A DNA stretch of 64,000 nt from Tragulus kanchil (taxonomy: Eukaryota > Chordata > Mammalia > Artiodactyla > Tragulidae), in contig JAIOJX010000004.1 in the NCBI GenBank assembly GCA_022376925.1, positions 178,465,501-178,529,500 on the forward strand, read 5' to 3'. The position numbers and the translations under genes were made by a program. Shown piece by piece: positions 44,174 to 54,524 of the stretch (positions within the stretch are counted from its first letter, which is position 1; every line of letters starts with the position of its first letter). Under the pieces are notes generated by a model, which was not told where the DNA came from, did not search any database, and was given only the letters and a program-made list of their open reading frames with translations.

Positions 44174-46762
44174 CTGGGAAGGGAAGAGAAGGGCAGGGGA
44201 GCAGGCTCAGGTGGGCCCTAAGGGAAGCTGGCAGGAAGGCCCCCCAACGGACTGGCTGCGACCCCCTGGGCAAGCCTCCCGCTCTGAGCCTCGTGTGTCT
44301 GTCATGAGAGCAAGAGAGGAACGCCGAGCCTGCCTTGTGTGTCCGGGAGGACAGGCACTGGGCAGTGGTGGGTTTTGGAGCCAAGCAGACCTGGGCTCAA
44401 GGCCCCGTAGGCTTCTTCCTCTCTAACTGGGGACCAGCTCCCCACCTTGAGGAGTGGAGACAAGGCTGTAGGAGCAAGAGGGAGTTGTGGAGCCCGAGCC
44501 CCGTGCACAGCAGGGACCACTCACTGCCCTGTCCTGACACCCAGGGGCCTGGCCAGGCCTGGGGGCACCCCCAGGACGGCAGGCCGGGGGGCACCACGCT
44601 GGACAGCAGAGCAGACAGAGCGCTGGGGATGGAGAGAAATGAGAGCGGGGCAGGTCCGGGGCGGGGTAGGGGGCAGCCTCTGCTCGCAGTCCCCTGGGGC
44701 CTTGCAGGACCAGGATGGAAGCTTGGAGGTCCCCAGGTAGGAGGATTCCTCGTCTATGTCATCTTATTATTTAAGGAAAATGCTAACTAACGGTTAAGTA
44801 AAAAAGACAGGATTTCCTTTGATCAGAATGGCTGTTGGGTCCCGTGCCCTGACTCTCGGCTCAGGTCTGGACCCCTGGCACCTCAGCCACCCCGTCCAGT
44901 CCGGAGGCCGTCAGCTTCAGAGAAGGACCTCAGGAGACCCACGCCACCTTCAGCTCCTGGAAGGCACTCAAGGCCAGGCCTCCCAGAAGAGTGCCTGGGG
45001 TGGGCTCAGGGTCTCGGGGCCCCCCTCCACCTGCGTTCACCTTTCTGCCCTCTTCCCCAGCCAGTGCTATACAGCCAGATCCCATCACCTTCCAGAAGGA
45101 CTGGAGGGGACGGTGAGCCCGCGATGGACCAGTCAACTGAGTCCTCTGTCCTCGTGCCCAGAGCCCCAAGTCCAAGGGCACACAGAACACGCTGAGGGTG
45201 GGACTTCGTACGAAAGGGCGGCGGAGGACCACGGGCTTTCTGTTGTTCAGCATCACTTTGTGTGACAGTCTTGTGGGATAAACACCTCTCAGATTCAGCT
45301 CTGGAAAAATCCTCCTATAACGGGGCAGTGTGCCTTCTGCCTGACGAGAGCCGTGTGCACCAGCTCGCTTCCTTTTTCACCACAGCTCCTAGGACACTCA
45401 GCATGACTCTTTCATTAGCCTAGATTTCGGGGATAATTATGATCTCATCTCTCTGTATTATTTGGCTCCTGGTCTTTTGTCATTGTTCTATCAGACCCGA
45501 GATTCCTATCTTTTATTGTCAATTAACCATCTGGTTCTTTCTGGACTCGATACAATAATCTAGGCAAAACTATGAAGGGAACAAAACGCAGCCAGCTCTC
45601 TCTGAAGCCAGCACCCGAGCGCAGGGCCCTGGGGGGCTGGCGGAGCTCCCATCCTCACCTTGGCTGCTCTCGTGTTTCAGCCAGGACCGGACGGGGTTGA
45701 ACGGGATGGCCTCCATCTCGCACAGGAAGTTCTCCGAACCCGACGAGGCGGCCGTGCTGGACAGCAGAGCAGGAGCCCCAGGTGGGGGGGGAGCTCCCCA
45801 GTCCTGGGGCCTTGCAGGACCAGGATGGAAGCTTGGAGGTCCCCAGGTAGGAGGATTCCTCGTCTATGTCATCTTATTATTTAAGGAAAATGCTAACTAA
45901 CGGTTAAGTAAAAAAAGACAGGATTTCCTTTGATCAGAATGGCTGTTGGGTCCCGTGCCCTGACTCTCGGCTCAGGTCTGGACCCCTGGCACCTCAGCCA
46001 CCCCGTCCAGTCCGTGAGCTTCAGAGAAGGACCTCAGGAGACCCACGCCACCTTCAGCTCCTGGAAGGCACTCAAGGCCAGGCCTCCCAGAAGAGTGCCT
46101 GGGGTGGGCTCAGGGTCTCGGGGCCCCCCTCCACCTGCGTTCACCTTTCTGCCCTCTTCCCCAGCCAGTGCTATACAGCCAGATCCCATCACCTTCCAGA
46201 AGGACTGGAGGGGATGGTGAGCCCGCGATGGACCAGTCAACTGAGTCCTCTGTCCTCGTGCCCAGAGCCCCAAGTCCAAGGGCACACAGAACACTCTGAG
46301 GGTGGGACTTCGTACAAAAGGGCAGCGGAGGACCACGGGCTTTCTGTTGTTCAGCATCACTTTGTGTGACAGTCTTGTGGGATAAACACCTCTCAGATTC
46401 AGCTCTGGAAAAATCCTCCTATAACCGGGCAGTGTGCCTTCTGCCTGACGAGAGCCGTGTGCACCAGCTCGCTTCCTTTTTCACCACAGCTCCTAGGACA
46501 CTCAGCATGACTCTTTCATTAGCCTAGATTTCGGGGATAATTATGATCTCATCTCTCTGTATTATTTGGCTCCTGGTCTTTTGTCATTGTTCTATCAGAC
46601 CCGAGATTCCTATCTTTTATTGTCAATTAACCATCTGGTTCTTTCTGGACTCGATACAATAATCTAGGCAAAACTATGAAGGGAACAAAACGCAGCCAGC
46701 TCTCTCTGAAGCCAGCACCCGAGCGCAGGGCCCTGGGGGGCTGGCGGAGCTCCCATCCTCAC
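44174..46762 (-). other. CACNA1I: CACNA1I intron w13-w14
   Basis: Contains parts of pairs 10 and 11. An unusual AT-rich, non-repeat block of about 170 bases lies at 46510-46680 (copy at 45405-45575), close to exon w13 in an otherwise GC-rich gene. Confidence 0.7.
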
Positions 46763-46867
46763 CTTGGCTGCTCTCGTGTTTCAGCCAGGACCGGACGGGG
46801 TTGAACGGGATGGCCTCCATCTCGCACAGGAAGTTCTCCGAACCCGACGAGGCGGCCGTGCTGGACA
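44693..46867. repeat. Tandem duplication pair 11 (contains part of exon w13)
   Basis: Unit A 44693-45802, unit B 45803-46867 (offset 1110, later 1104). It begins where pair 10 ends. The right end of A stops inside exon w13 and is replaced by about 39 unrelated bases. Confidence 0.95.
45659..45763 (-). pseudogene. CACNA1I: Truncated copy of CACNA1I exon w13
   Basis: 105 bases identical to the 3' part of exon w13, including its donor, but missing the first 61 bases and the acceptor. Homology stops at the end of unit A of pair 11, where it is replaced by about 39 bases of unrelated G/C-rich sequence. Not usable as an internal exon. Confidence 0.85.
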
Positions 46868-46928
46868 AGGGGAAGAAGCACTCCCCCAGGTCCCCTACCC
46901 GCACGGGCTCAGGCGGGTCGGGCTCACC
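46763..46928 (-). CDS. CACNA1I: CACNA1I exon w13: C-terminal tail
   Basis: 166 bases, 55 codons plus one base: GEPDPPEPVRVGDLGECFFP, LSSTAASSGSENFLCEMEAI, PFNPVRSWLKHESSQ. The acceptor is ctcctgtag|GGT and the donor CAAG|gtgagg. The sequence follows the remembered human GELDPPEPMRVGDLGECFFP with a few substitutions. A truncated second copy lies at 45659-45763. Confidence 0.94.
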
Positions 46929-47494
46929 CTACAGGAGAACGGAGGTGGGAGGGGCAGGATGGTGGAGGGAGGACAGCCTGCCACCACTGCCTTCATCCTC
47001 CTGCTCTGCAGCCCTTTCCTTGGTTGCTCTCGCCGGCTGGGGCGGCCTTCTCCTTGCCTCCTCCATCTGGCCAGCAATCTTCATCTTCCAGAACTTCCTG
47101 GAAGTGAAAGGCCCCCACCTCCAGGAAGCCCTCTCTGATGTCCCAGGCAGGTAGCATTTTCCCTACTCCCTCCTCTCATGACCCTGAGATCCTTGATGGT
47201 CTTCCAGTCCTCCTGGCCTCCTCAGACTGACTGCCTCGAGGGCAGAAGTTGGGGACCATGCCTGGCTGTGTGAGAGGGCAAGCCACCTCACCTCTCCGAG
47301 CTCTCATGCCCTCGCCTGTGGAGTGCAACCAAATCACCCATAAGGCACAGAGCTGGAGGACAGACACGGTGAGTGCAGGTAGGGTCTGGCACACAGCAGG
47401 TGCCGGCACCTGTTTCTTCAGCCTCACGGCATCCCCATAAGGCTTGCTCACCAGAGACAACTCCCGTGAAATGGATCAAAAACATCCAAAGGCC

Positions 47495-47592
47495 ACTTGG
47501 ATGCTATGACTGGAGCCCTAGGTGGGCTTGCTGCTGTGTGACTTTAGGTAAATCGTTCCACCTCTCTGTCCTCAGGCCGCATCTGACCAGCA
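47495..47592 (+). mobile_element. MIR fragment in CACNA1I intron
   Basis: GCTGTGTGACTTTAGGTAAA and CCACCTCTCTGTCCTCAGGC, sense MIR, about 100 bases from exon w12. Confidence 0.65.
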
Positions 47593-47690
47593 GGTGCCAT
47601 TTAAATGGTGCACCAGGAAGGGGCAGTTTCCAGCATGGCAGGCAGAGGCCAGGCTGCAAGGACAGATCCGGGAGCCCACCGGGTGCTCAC

Positions 47691-47813
47691 CTTGCTGTCC
47701 CTGGGACCAACGGGACAGGCTGCAGGGTCCTCCAGGCTCAGGTCATCGCCAAGCAGGATGGACGAGGACCTGTCTGAGTTCAGCGAGAAGGCCTCCGTCT
47801 CAGCCAGCTGCAC
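47691..47813 (-). CDS. CACNA1I: CACNA1I exon w12: C-terminal tail
   Basis: 123 bases, 41 codons, phase 0-0: VQLAETEAFSLNSDRSSSIL, LGDDLSLEDPAACPVGPRDS, K. The Ser-rich SDRSSSILLGDD stretch matches alpha1I. The acceptor is cgtgcag|GTG and the donor AAG|gtgagc. The left edge of duplication unit A (47772) falls inside this exon. Confidence 0.94.
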
Positions 47814-48756
47814 CTGCACGAAGAGGGGCAGCCTTGGGTCACCCCGGGATGGGGTCAGAGCGGGCTGGTCCTCCAGAAGGACACAGGGCAGTGATCAGAG
47901 AGGGCAGAGATCTGCGCACAGATCGGGTGTCCATCCCGCGCGGGGACCCAGCCTGACGGGGGCAGGAGATGGCACGTGGACGTCCCAGCTGGCAGCGTGC
48001 CAGGTCTGGGCTGGACCGGCGGGCCGGTGAACCGCCCGGGGCTGAGAACCCAAGTCGGGCCATTTGCCCCCAGGCCAAGTGCCCTTCCAGGCTGCTGGGT
48101 CTGCCTCCCCTGCGAGGCTACCCACAGGGGCGAGGGTGCTTGAGGACCCATTGACTGTAGGGGGTCTGAAGTCATCTCAGGTGGAAGGGGACCCCGGGAG
48201 CTGGACACCCTGGGGAGGAGCTCAGAGCCCCACTTTTCTGGGGAGAGGGGACAGGGCCCGCCTGAGCCTTCACAAGACAAGCCCAAGGCCACAGATGCTG
48301 CAGGGTGCCTCTGGGAAACTCCACCCGGGGACAGGGGATCGAGCCCTGCGCTGGAGGCCAGGGCAGGGGCTCCAGAAGAGGCTGTGGGGTGCTTAGGCCT
48401 TGAGTGCCGGGACAATGGCCCTGGATGACCCCATCATGTCCCAGAAAAGGGACACTGCCCCAGAGGTGACGCCTGGGCTTCTTGCTGGCACCAGCAGCTC
48501 CCCACCGTGGCGGGCAGCCGCCCTTTCTGAGCACCCGCTGTGTACAGGCACTGAGGGGGCCCTCGAGGCTCCCGGGGCCATGCTACAAGCCAGCCTGAGC
48601 TCAGGCAGGCTGTCCGCCTCCGCGCCCCAGCCCCGCGTTGATCAGCTGGCCCTGCCAGGCCTCCCCCCTAGAGCGCCTCTCTCCTCAGGCTGCCCCCCAC
48701 CAGGCCTCATGCCACCCCTACCCCGAGGCCCCGGCTCCCGCCCAGGCTGCCCTTGC

Positions 48757-48903
48757 CTCCTGCTGGTCGTGGTGACGCTTCTCGCAGCCGGCCGGCGAGG
48801 AGTAGTGGTGGAAGATGGAGCCGGACAGGTTATCAATGATGGTCAGCTCCCCGTCCAAGGAGTCCTTGATGATTAAAGAGACGCTGTCCAGCCACAGGTT
48901 CTC
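48757..48903 (-). CDS. CACNA1I: CACNA1I exon w11, second copy (tandem duplicate)
   Basis: Same coding sequence as 49938-50084 at an offset of 1181 bases, including the ctag acceptor and the gcaagg donor. It sits at the right end of unit A of pair 12. Just beyond the exon, G-run lengths differ between copies, as expected of low-quality sequence at a contig end. Confidence 0.86.
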
Positions 48904-48952
48904 CTAGGCGGACGGGACGGGTGGGGACAGGCGGGATTATCGGCCAGCTCGG

Positions 48953-48994
48953 GTCTGAGTTCAGCGAGAAGGCCTCCGTCTCAGCCAGCTGCAC
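48953..48994 (-). pseudogene. CACNA1I: Truncated copy of CACNA1I exon w12
   Basis: Forty-two bases equal to the first 14 codons of exon w12 (VQLAETEAFSLNSD), with its acceptor. They are cut off exactly at the unit A/unit B junction of pair 12, so there is no donor. It is a by-product of the duplication boundary falling inside an exon and cannot be used as an exon as it stands. Confidence 0.85.
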
Positions 48995-49937
48995 CTGCAC
49001 GAAGAGGGGCAGCCTTGGGTCACCCCGGGATGGGGTCAGAGCGGGCTGGTCCTCCAGAAGGACACAGGGCAGTGATCAGAGAGGGCAGAGATCTGCGCAC
49101 AGATCGGGTGTCCATCCCGCGCGGGGACCCAGCCTGACGGGGGCAGGAGATGGCACGTGGACGTCCCAGCTGGCAGCGTGCCAGGTCTGGGCTGGACCGG
49201 CGGGCCGGTGAACCGCCCGGGGCTGAGAACCCAAGTCGGGCCATTTGCCCCCAGGCCAAGTGCCCTTCCAGGCTGCTGGGTCTGCCTCCCCTGCGAGGCT
49301 ACCCACAGGGGCGAGGGTGCTTGAGGACCCATTGACTGTAGGGGGTCTGAAGTCATCTCAGGTGGAAGGGGACCCCGGGAGCTGGACACCCTGGGGAGGA
49401 GCTCAGAGCCCCACTTTTCTGGGGAGAGGGGACAGGGCCCGCCTGAGCCTTCACAAGACAAGCCCAAGGCCACAGATGCTGCAGGGTGCCTCTGGGAAAC
49501 TCCACCCGGGGACAGGGGATCGAGCCCTGCGCTGGAGGCCAGGGCAGGGGCTCCAGAAGAGGCTGTGGGGTGCTTAGGCCTTGAGTGCCGGGACAATGGC
49601 CCTGGATGACCCCATCATGTCCCAGAAAAGGGACACTGCCCCAGAGGTGACGCCTGGGCTTCTTGCTGGCACCAGCAGCTCCCCACCGTGGCGGGCAGCC
49701 GCCCTTTCTGAGCACCCGCTGTGTACAGGCACTGAGGGGGCCCTCGAGGCTCCCGGGGCCATGCTACAAGCCAGCCTGAGCTCAGGCAGGCTGTCCGCCT
49801 CCGCGCCCCAGCCCCGCGTTGATCAGCTGGCCCTGCCAGGCCTCCCCCCTAGAGCGCCTCTCTCCTCAGGCTGCCCCCCACCAGGCCTCATGCCACCCCT
49901 ACCCCGAGGCCCCGGCTCCCTCCCAGGCTGCCCTTGC

Positions 49938-50084
49938 CTCCTGCTGGTCGTGGTGACGCTTCTCGCAGCCGGCCGGCGAGGAGTAGTGGTGGAAGATGGA
50001 GCCGGACAGGTTATCAATGATGGTCAGCTCCCCGTCCAAGGAGTCCTTGATGATTAAAGAGACGCTGTCCAGCCACAGGTTCTC
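49938..50084 (-). CDS. CACNA1I: CACNA1I exon w11, upstream copy: C-terminal tail, GC donor
   Basis: 147 bases, 49 codons, phase 0-0: ENLWLDSVSLIIKDSLDGEL, TIIDNLSGSIFHHYSSPAGC, EKRHHDQQE. The acceptor is ccgcctag|GAG. The only donor that preserves the human reading QE-VQLAE is GAG|gcaagg, a GC donor. The same 147 bases recur at 48757-48903. Using both copies would insert 49 residues without a frame shift, so this duplicate could pass unnoticed into a predicted protein. Confidence 0.92.
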
Positions 50085-50333
50085 CTAGGCGGACGGGGAC
50101 GGGGTGGGGACAGGCGGGATTATCGGCCAGCTCGGGATGGCCGGGTGGGTGGGCACGGGCTGCCCTCCAGGTTCTCTGCCCGTGGCTTGGGCCCGACCCC
50201 TCATCACAGGGTCACCCCTGAAACGGAGCTGAACGCGTGGGCCCCGAAACAACAGAGCTCTTTGCCCGAGCCCACAGACCCGCTGCCCTCCCGGCCCCTG
50301 GCGACCCCGCTGCCCGCCCCCGGCCCCGCCCAC

Positions 50334-50678
50334 CTGGGCGGGCGAGTAGCAGCTTCGGCGCAGGCGGCCCTCGGGGTCACCCCCGCCGCCGGCCCCTCCC
50401 GACCCGCGGCTGGGCACAGGCGGCCCCGGGGAGCCAGCCAGTGGCCGCGGGCTGGGGCCCAGGCCGTGGGCCATCTCCAGCTCGAGCTCGGCGTCCATCT
50501 CGGCGTCCTCCTGGGCCTCCTTGTTGCTGTCGTCCAGGTGCTTCATGAGCACGGCCACCACCACGTTGATGAGCACGAACTGGGCCGTGAGCACGAAGCT
50601 GACGAAGTACAGCGGCGACACGAACTGCAGGCTACTCAGGCAGCTGCGCTCGTCGTGGGTGCAGTCCCGGAGCGTGTC
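50334..50678 (-). CDS. CACNA1I: CACNA1I exon w10: IVS6 and proximal C-terminus
   Basis: 345 bases, 115 codons, phase 0-0. It encodes [20 protein letters not shown], then the last pore-lining helix ([20 protein letters not shown] and [10 protein letters not shown]), an acidic stretch ([20 protein letters not shown]), and a Gly/Pro-rich tail ending CYSPAQ. The acceptor is gggcgcag|GAC and the donor CAG|gtgggc. The tail has more Gly/Pro than the remembered human protein but stays in frame. Single copy. Confidence 0.95.
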
Positions 50679-51071
50679 CTGCGCCCGGGGTCGGGGGGAG
50701 GGCAGCAGTGAGGCCCAGGATCGGGGACACGGCTCCTCCCCGCCCAGCCCAGGCTGAACTGCAGGCCGGAGCCGGGGAACCTATGCTGGATGAGGGGCAG
50801 TGCAGCCGAAGCCGAGGGCCTGGCACCCGGAGGAGCGGCCCCCAGAGCCCCCAGCCCTGGCTGCGCTTCCCCAGCCTGCTCTGGCCTTGGGCGGAGTCCT
50901 GTCCCCTAGAGTCTGAGCACTGATCCCGGAGCAGCATTCAGGGGCGGACAGAGAACCTGATCCAGCCTCATGTCCACCTCACTGCGTTCCAAGGCCAACG
51001 GCAGGTCCCTCTGCCTCTCTGTGCCCTGCAGACCCTCTTGTGTGCGGCAGGATGCTGGGCAGACAGAAGCC

Positions 51072-51532
51072 AGCCTGACCCTCCCTCCCCAGCCTGGCCC
51101 TCCCTCCCCAGCCTGGCCCTCCCTCCCCAGCCTGGCCCTCCCTCCCCAGCCTGGCCCTCCCTCCCCAGCCTGGCCCTCCCTCCCCCAGCCTGGCCCTCCC
51201 TCCCCAGCCTGACCCTCCCTCCCCAGCCTGGCCCTCCCCCCCCAGCCTGACCCTCCCTCCCCAGCCTGGCCCTCCCTCCCCAGCCTGGCCCTCCCTCCCC
51301 AGCCTGACCCTCCCTCCCCAGCCTGACCCTCCCTCCCCAGCCTGGCCCTCCCTCCTCAGCCTGACCCCCCCTCCCCAGCCTGGCTCTCCCTCCCCAGCCT
51401 GACCCTCCCTCCCCAGCCTGACCCTCCCTCCCCAGCCTGACCCTCCCTCCCCAGCCTGACCCTCCCTCCCCAGCCTGGCTCTCCCTCCTCAGCCTGACTC
51501 TCCCTCCCCAGCCTGACTCTCCCTCCCCAGCC
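51072..51532. repeat. 19-bp G-rich minisatellite, 24 units
   Basis: Consensus AGCCTGGCCCTCCCTCCCC on the plus strand, with G/A and C/T variants between units; 24 units counted. The transcribed strand is G-rich (GGGGAGGGAGGG per unit). It lies in the CACNA1I intron between exons w9 and w10, starting about 14 bases after the w9 donor. Confidence 0.95.
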
Positions 51533-51545
51533 CATGCCTGCGTAC

Positions 51546-51667
51546 CTTCATGATCCCGTTCCAGTTGTCGCCGGTGGAGACCTGGAACAGCGTGAGGAAG
51601 GCCATGCCAAAGTTCTCGAAGGTGGCGTGCCGACTCATGCCCTCACACGGGTTCTCATCGTTGCAGA
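51546..51667 (-). CDS. CACNA1I: CACNA1I exon w9: domain IV pore loop
   Basis: 122 bases. It completes Val, then encodes [20 protein letters not shown] and [20 protein letters not shown]. The aspartate in TGDNW is the domain IV selectivity-filter residue. The acceptor is ccttccag|TCT and the donor AAG|gtacgc. The donor lies about 14 bases from a 24-copy G-rich minisatellite (51072-51532). Single copy. Confidence 0.95.
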
Positions 51668-51734
51668 CTGGAAGGAGAGTGGAGTCAGCCCGGCCCGCTG
51701 CAGAGCCCCCTGCGCGGCCCACCCTTTGCTGCTG

Positions 51735-51850
51735 CCTCTCAGCCTCATCTTAGACTCCCTACGACAACCTCAGAGGTGCCTGTGGACTGTGCCCAGCCCA
51801 CAGATGGAGAAACTGAGGCTCAGGGAGCTGGCACGCAAGCGGGGACTCAC
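51735..51850 (-). mobile_element. MIR fragment in CACNA1I intron
   Basis: Antisense MIR core CAGATGGAGAAACTGAGGCT in the w8-w9 intron. Confidence 0.55.
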
Positions 51851-52279
51851 ACTCAGCTGAGCCTGGCTCCTCCCTCTGCCCAGGGGTCAATTTCTGAGAG
51901 GGAGGCTGGGCTGGCGTGGGTAAGGGCTCGTGTCCAAGGGAGCCCTGCTTTCTGGAGCCAGCCCTGGCCATGCTGCCTGCTGGAGCGGCACGACTGGGGA
52001 CAGGCACCGGCAAGTGGAACCAGAGAGGGCGACCCTGGAGGTCAGACAGCTGAGAGCCCACTCACCCAGGTGAGCGTCTCTCCAAAGCTGGGAGGCGTGT
52101 GGATGGCTGAGGGCCCGTCCGGCCCCCCAGGCTCACTGGGGGGCATCTCCCCAACACAGAGACCTTGATGTCACAGTCTGGTCGGGGGAGGGTGTCTGGG
52201 GCCTCCCCATCCTGCCGAGACCCGCCAAGACCCGACCCGGGCGCCACCCCAGCCCCCCGGCTGGCTGGGCGTCACTCAC

Positions 52280-52358
52280 CCAGCTTCCCGAAGAGCTCCA
52301 CGCCCAGGGCGGCGTAGATGAAGAAGAGCAGCATGAAGAGGAGGCCCAGGTTGCCCAC
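52280..52358 (-). CDS. CACNA1I: CACNA1I exon w8, second copy (tandem duplicate)
   Basis: Same sequence as 53385-53463, with both splice sites intact. The unit that contains it (pair 13) also copies the flanking introns, an old MIR and part of a SINE, so this is not a retroposed or selected exon duplication. Probably an assembly duplicate. Confidence 0.88.
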
Positions 52359-52514
52359 CTGTGGGGACAGCAGGGGGTGGGCGGGGCCAGGGCCAGGCCA
52401 AGGCCAAGGGCCAGCCTGGGGGGTGGGGCAGGCGCTGCGTCCGTGTCTGCCACCCAACACGACCTCCGGGAGGGCCGGCCGGGCCCAGCACAGGGCACGG
52501 GACAATCATAAAGC

Positions 52515-52670
52515 ACGTGAGAAGCCCTCGCTATGCACGGTCCAGTTTCAAGTGTTTCACAGTCGTCCTCCCACACAGTGACCTGTGGACTCTCCTTTAC
52601 CCACAGTCTTCAGGGGAAGAAATAGGTGTCCTGAGAGGTGAAGTACGTGCCCAGGACAGCGAGCTGTGGG
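52515..52670 (-). mobile_element. MIR fragment, copy 1
   Basis: Antisense MIR-like GTTTCAAGTGTTTCACAGTC and CCTGAGAGGTGAAGTACGTG. Copy at 53620-53775. Confidence 0.55.
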
Positions 52671-53160
52671 AGGACGGGGGTCCAGCCCAGCAGGCCGGCC
52701 CTGGGGTCTCTGCCCACGGTCGCTACACATGTGTGTGGTCCGTACCCTCCCGCAGATGAATGGAGAGACGAGAGAAAAGAAAGTTGCATCAATAATGCGA
52801 CCTCCTCCACGAAGCCTGCCTGGATTCCTTCAGGCAGACCGAGATTCAGTCTTAACAGCGGGAGTGTAACTCGTGTGTCCCTGGCACTGTCTCTGCCAGC
52901 CTGGGAAGTCCCTGAGAGCAGGAACATGACTGGAGTAATTCAGATCTGCTTCCTCAGGCCAGCATGGGCCCTGACCCCAGAACACAGGAGTCATGCACAA
53001 CAGGGGGCCCCAGAAGCCCCCTGAAAATCCAGCCACCCCCACCTTCCAGCTCCAGGGGAGAAGAACATCACAGATTCCAAACCTATTTCAAATCTATCCA
53101 TAGGCCAGAGACCACTTTTCACTCATGTTATTGTTTTTGTTTGTTTTGTTTTCATTTTTT

Positions 53161-53320
53161 TAGTAATTTTAAAAATTTATTTATTTTTGGCTGTTCTGGT
53201 CTTTGTTGCTGCACAAGGGCTTTTCTCTAGTTTCAGCGAGCAGGCTTCTCATCGCAGTGGCTTCTCTTGTTGCAGCGCATAGGGCTCATGAGCTTCATTA
53301 GTTGTGCCTACTGGGCTTAG
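53161..53320 (-). mobile_element. Truncated copy of the 54266-54524 SINE
   Basis: Left part of the same insertion, cut at the end of unit A of pair 13. It lacks the tRNA-like head. Confidence 0.8.
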
Positions 53321-53384
53321 CTTGGCCTCCAGCCACCGGACCCGGGCGCCACCCCAGCCCCCCGGCTGGCTGGGCGTCACTCAC

Positions 53385-53463
53385 CCAGCTTCCCGAAGAG
53401 CTCCACGCCCAGGGCGGCGTAGATGAAGAAGAGCAGCATGAAGAGGAGGCCCAGGTTGCCCAC
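53385..53463 (-). CDS. CACNA1I: CACNA1I exon w8, upstream copy: IVS5
   Basis: 79 bases encoding [20 protein letters not shown] and ELFGKL, the fifth helix of domain IV, plus one base of a split Val. The acceptor is ccccacag|GTG and the donor CTGG|gtgagt. This copy lies in unit B of duplication pair 13; an apparently identical exon is 1105 bases away at 52280-52358. Seventy-nine bases used twice would shift the frame. Confidence 0.9.
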
Positions 53464-53619
53464 CTGTGGGGACAGCAGGGGGTGGGCGGGGCCAGGGCCA
53501 GGCCAAGGCCAAGGGCCAGCCTGGGGGGTGGGGCAGGCGCTGCGTCCGTGTCTGCCACCCAACACGACCTCCGGGAGGGCCGGCCGGGCCCAGCACAGGG
53601 CACGGGACAATCATAAAGC

Positions 53620-53775
53620 ACGTGAGAAGCCCTCGCTATGCACGGTCCAGTTTCAAGTGTTTCACAGTCGTCCTCCCACACAGTGACCTGTGGACTCTCC
53701 TTTACCCACAGTCTTCAGGGGAAGAAATAGGTGTCCTGAGAGGTGAAGTACGTGCCCAGGACAGCGAGCTGTGGG
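53620..53775 (-). mobile_element. MIR fragment, copy 2
   Basis: Duplicate of 52515-52670 in unit B of pair 13. Confidence 0.55.
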
Positions 53776-54265
53776 AGGACGGGGGTCCAGCCCAGCAGGC
53801 CGGCCCTGGGGTCTCTGCCCACGGTCGCTACACATGTGTGTGGTCCGTACCCTCCCGCAGATGAATGGAGAGACGAGAGAAAAGAAAGTTGCATCAATAA
53901 TGCGACCTCCTCCACGAAGCCTGCCTGGATTCCTTCAGGCAGACCGAGATTCAGTCTTAACAGCGGGAGTGTAACTCGTGTGTCCCTGGCACTGTCTCTG
54001 CCAGCCTGGGAAGTCCCTGAGAGCAGGAACATGACTGGAGTAATTCAGATCTGCTTCCTCAGGCCAGCATGGGCCCTGACCCCAGAACACAGGAGTCATG
54101 CACAACAGGGGGCCCCAGAAGCCCCCTGAAAATCCAGCCACCCCCACCTTCCAGCTCCAGGGGAGAAGAACATCACAGATTCCAAACCTATTTCAAATCT
54201 ATCCATAGGCCAGAGACCACTTTTCACTCATGTTATTGTTTTTGTTTGTTTTGTTTTCATTTTTT

Positions 54266-54524
54266 TAGTAATTTTAAAAATTTATTTATTTTTGGCTGTT
54301 CTGGTCTTTGTTGCTGCACAAGGGCTTTTCTCTAGTTTCAGCGAGCAGGCTTCTCATCGCAGTGGCTTCTCTTGTTGCAGCGCATAGGGCTCATGAGCTT
54401 CATTAGTTGTGCCTACTGGGCTTAGTTGCTCTGCAGCATGTGGGATCTTCCTGGATCAGGGACTGAACCTGTGTCTCCTGTGTTGGCAGGCAGATTCTTT
54501 ACCACTGAGCTACGAGGGAAGCCC
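54266..54524 (-). mobile_element. tRNA-derived SINE (Bov-tA/CHR type) in CACNA1I intron
   Basis: Antisense relative to the plus strand, ending CTACGAGGGAAGCCC. Target-site duplication TGTTTTGTTTTCATTTTT (54248-54265, 54525-54542). Unit A of pair 13 contains only its left part (53161-53320). Confidence 0.85.

Larger units (their letters stand above)
42480..44693. repeat. Tandem duplication pair 10 (contains exon w14)
   Basis: Unit A 42480-43613, unit B 43614-44693 (offset 1134 falling to 1090). B lacks about 43 bases within its first 100. The last 200 bases of A have many shortened homopolymers relative to B, for example G4 for G5 and G4 for G6. Confidence 0.95.
47772..50136. repeat. Tandem duplication pair 12 (contains exons w11 and part of w12)
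   Basis: Unit A 47772-48952, unit B 48953-50136 (offset 1181). The left edge falls inside exon w12. The last 50 bases of A have two G-runs shorter than in B; one substitution (G/T) lies near 48740/49921. Confidence 0.95.
52234..54425. repeat. Tandem duplication pair 13 (contains exon w8)
   Basis: Unit A 52234-53338, unit B 53339-54425 (offset 1105). The body looks identical. A stops inside an antisense SINE that is complete in B, and its last 18 bases do not match B. Confidence 0.95.

Noticed and set aside
51072..51532. Repeat array as a CRISPR-like structure
   Set aside because: There are no spacers: units are contiguous 19-mers in a mammalian intron. It is a minisatellite.
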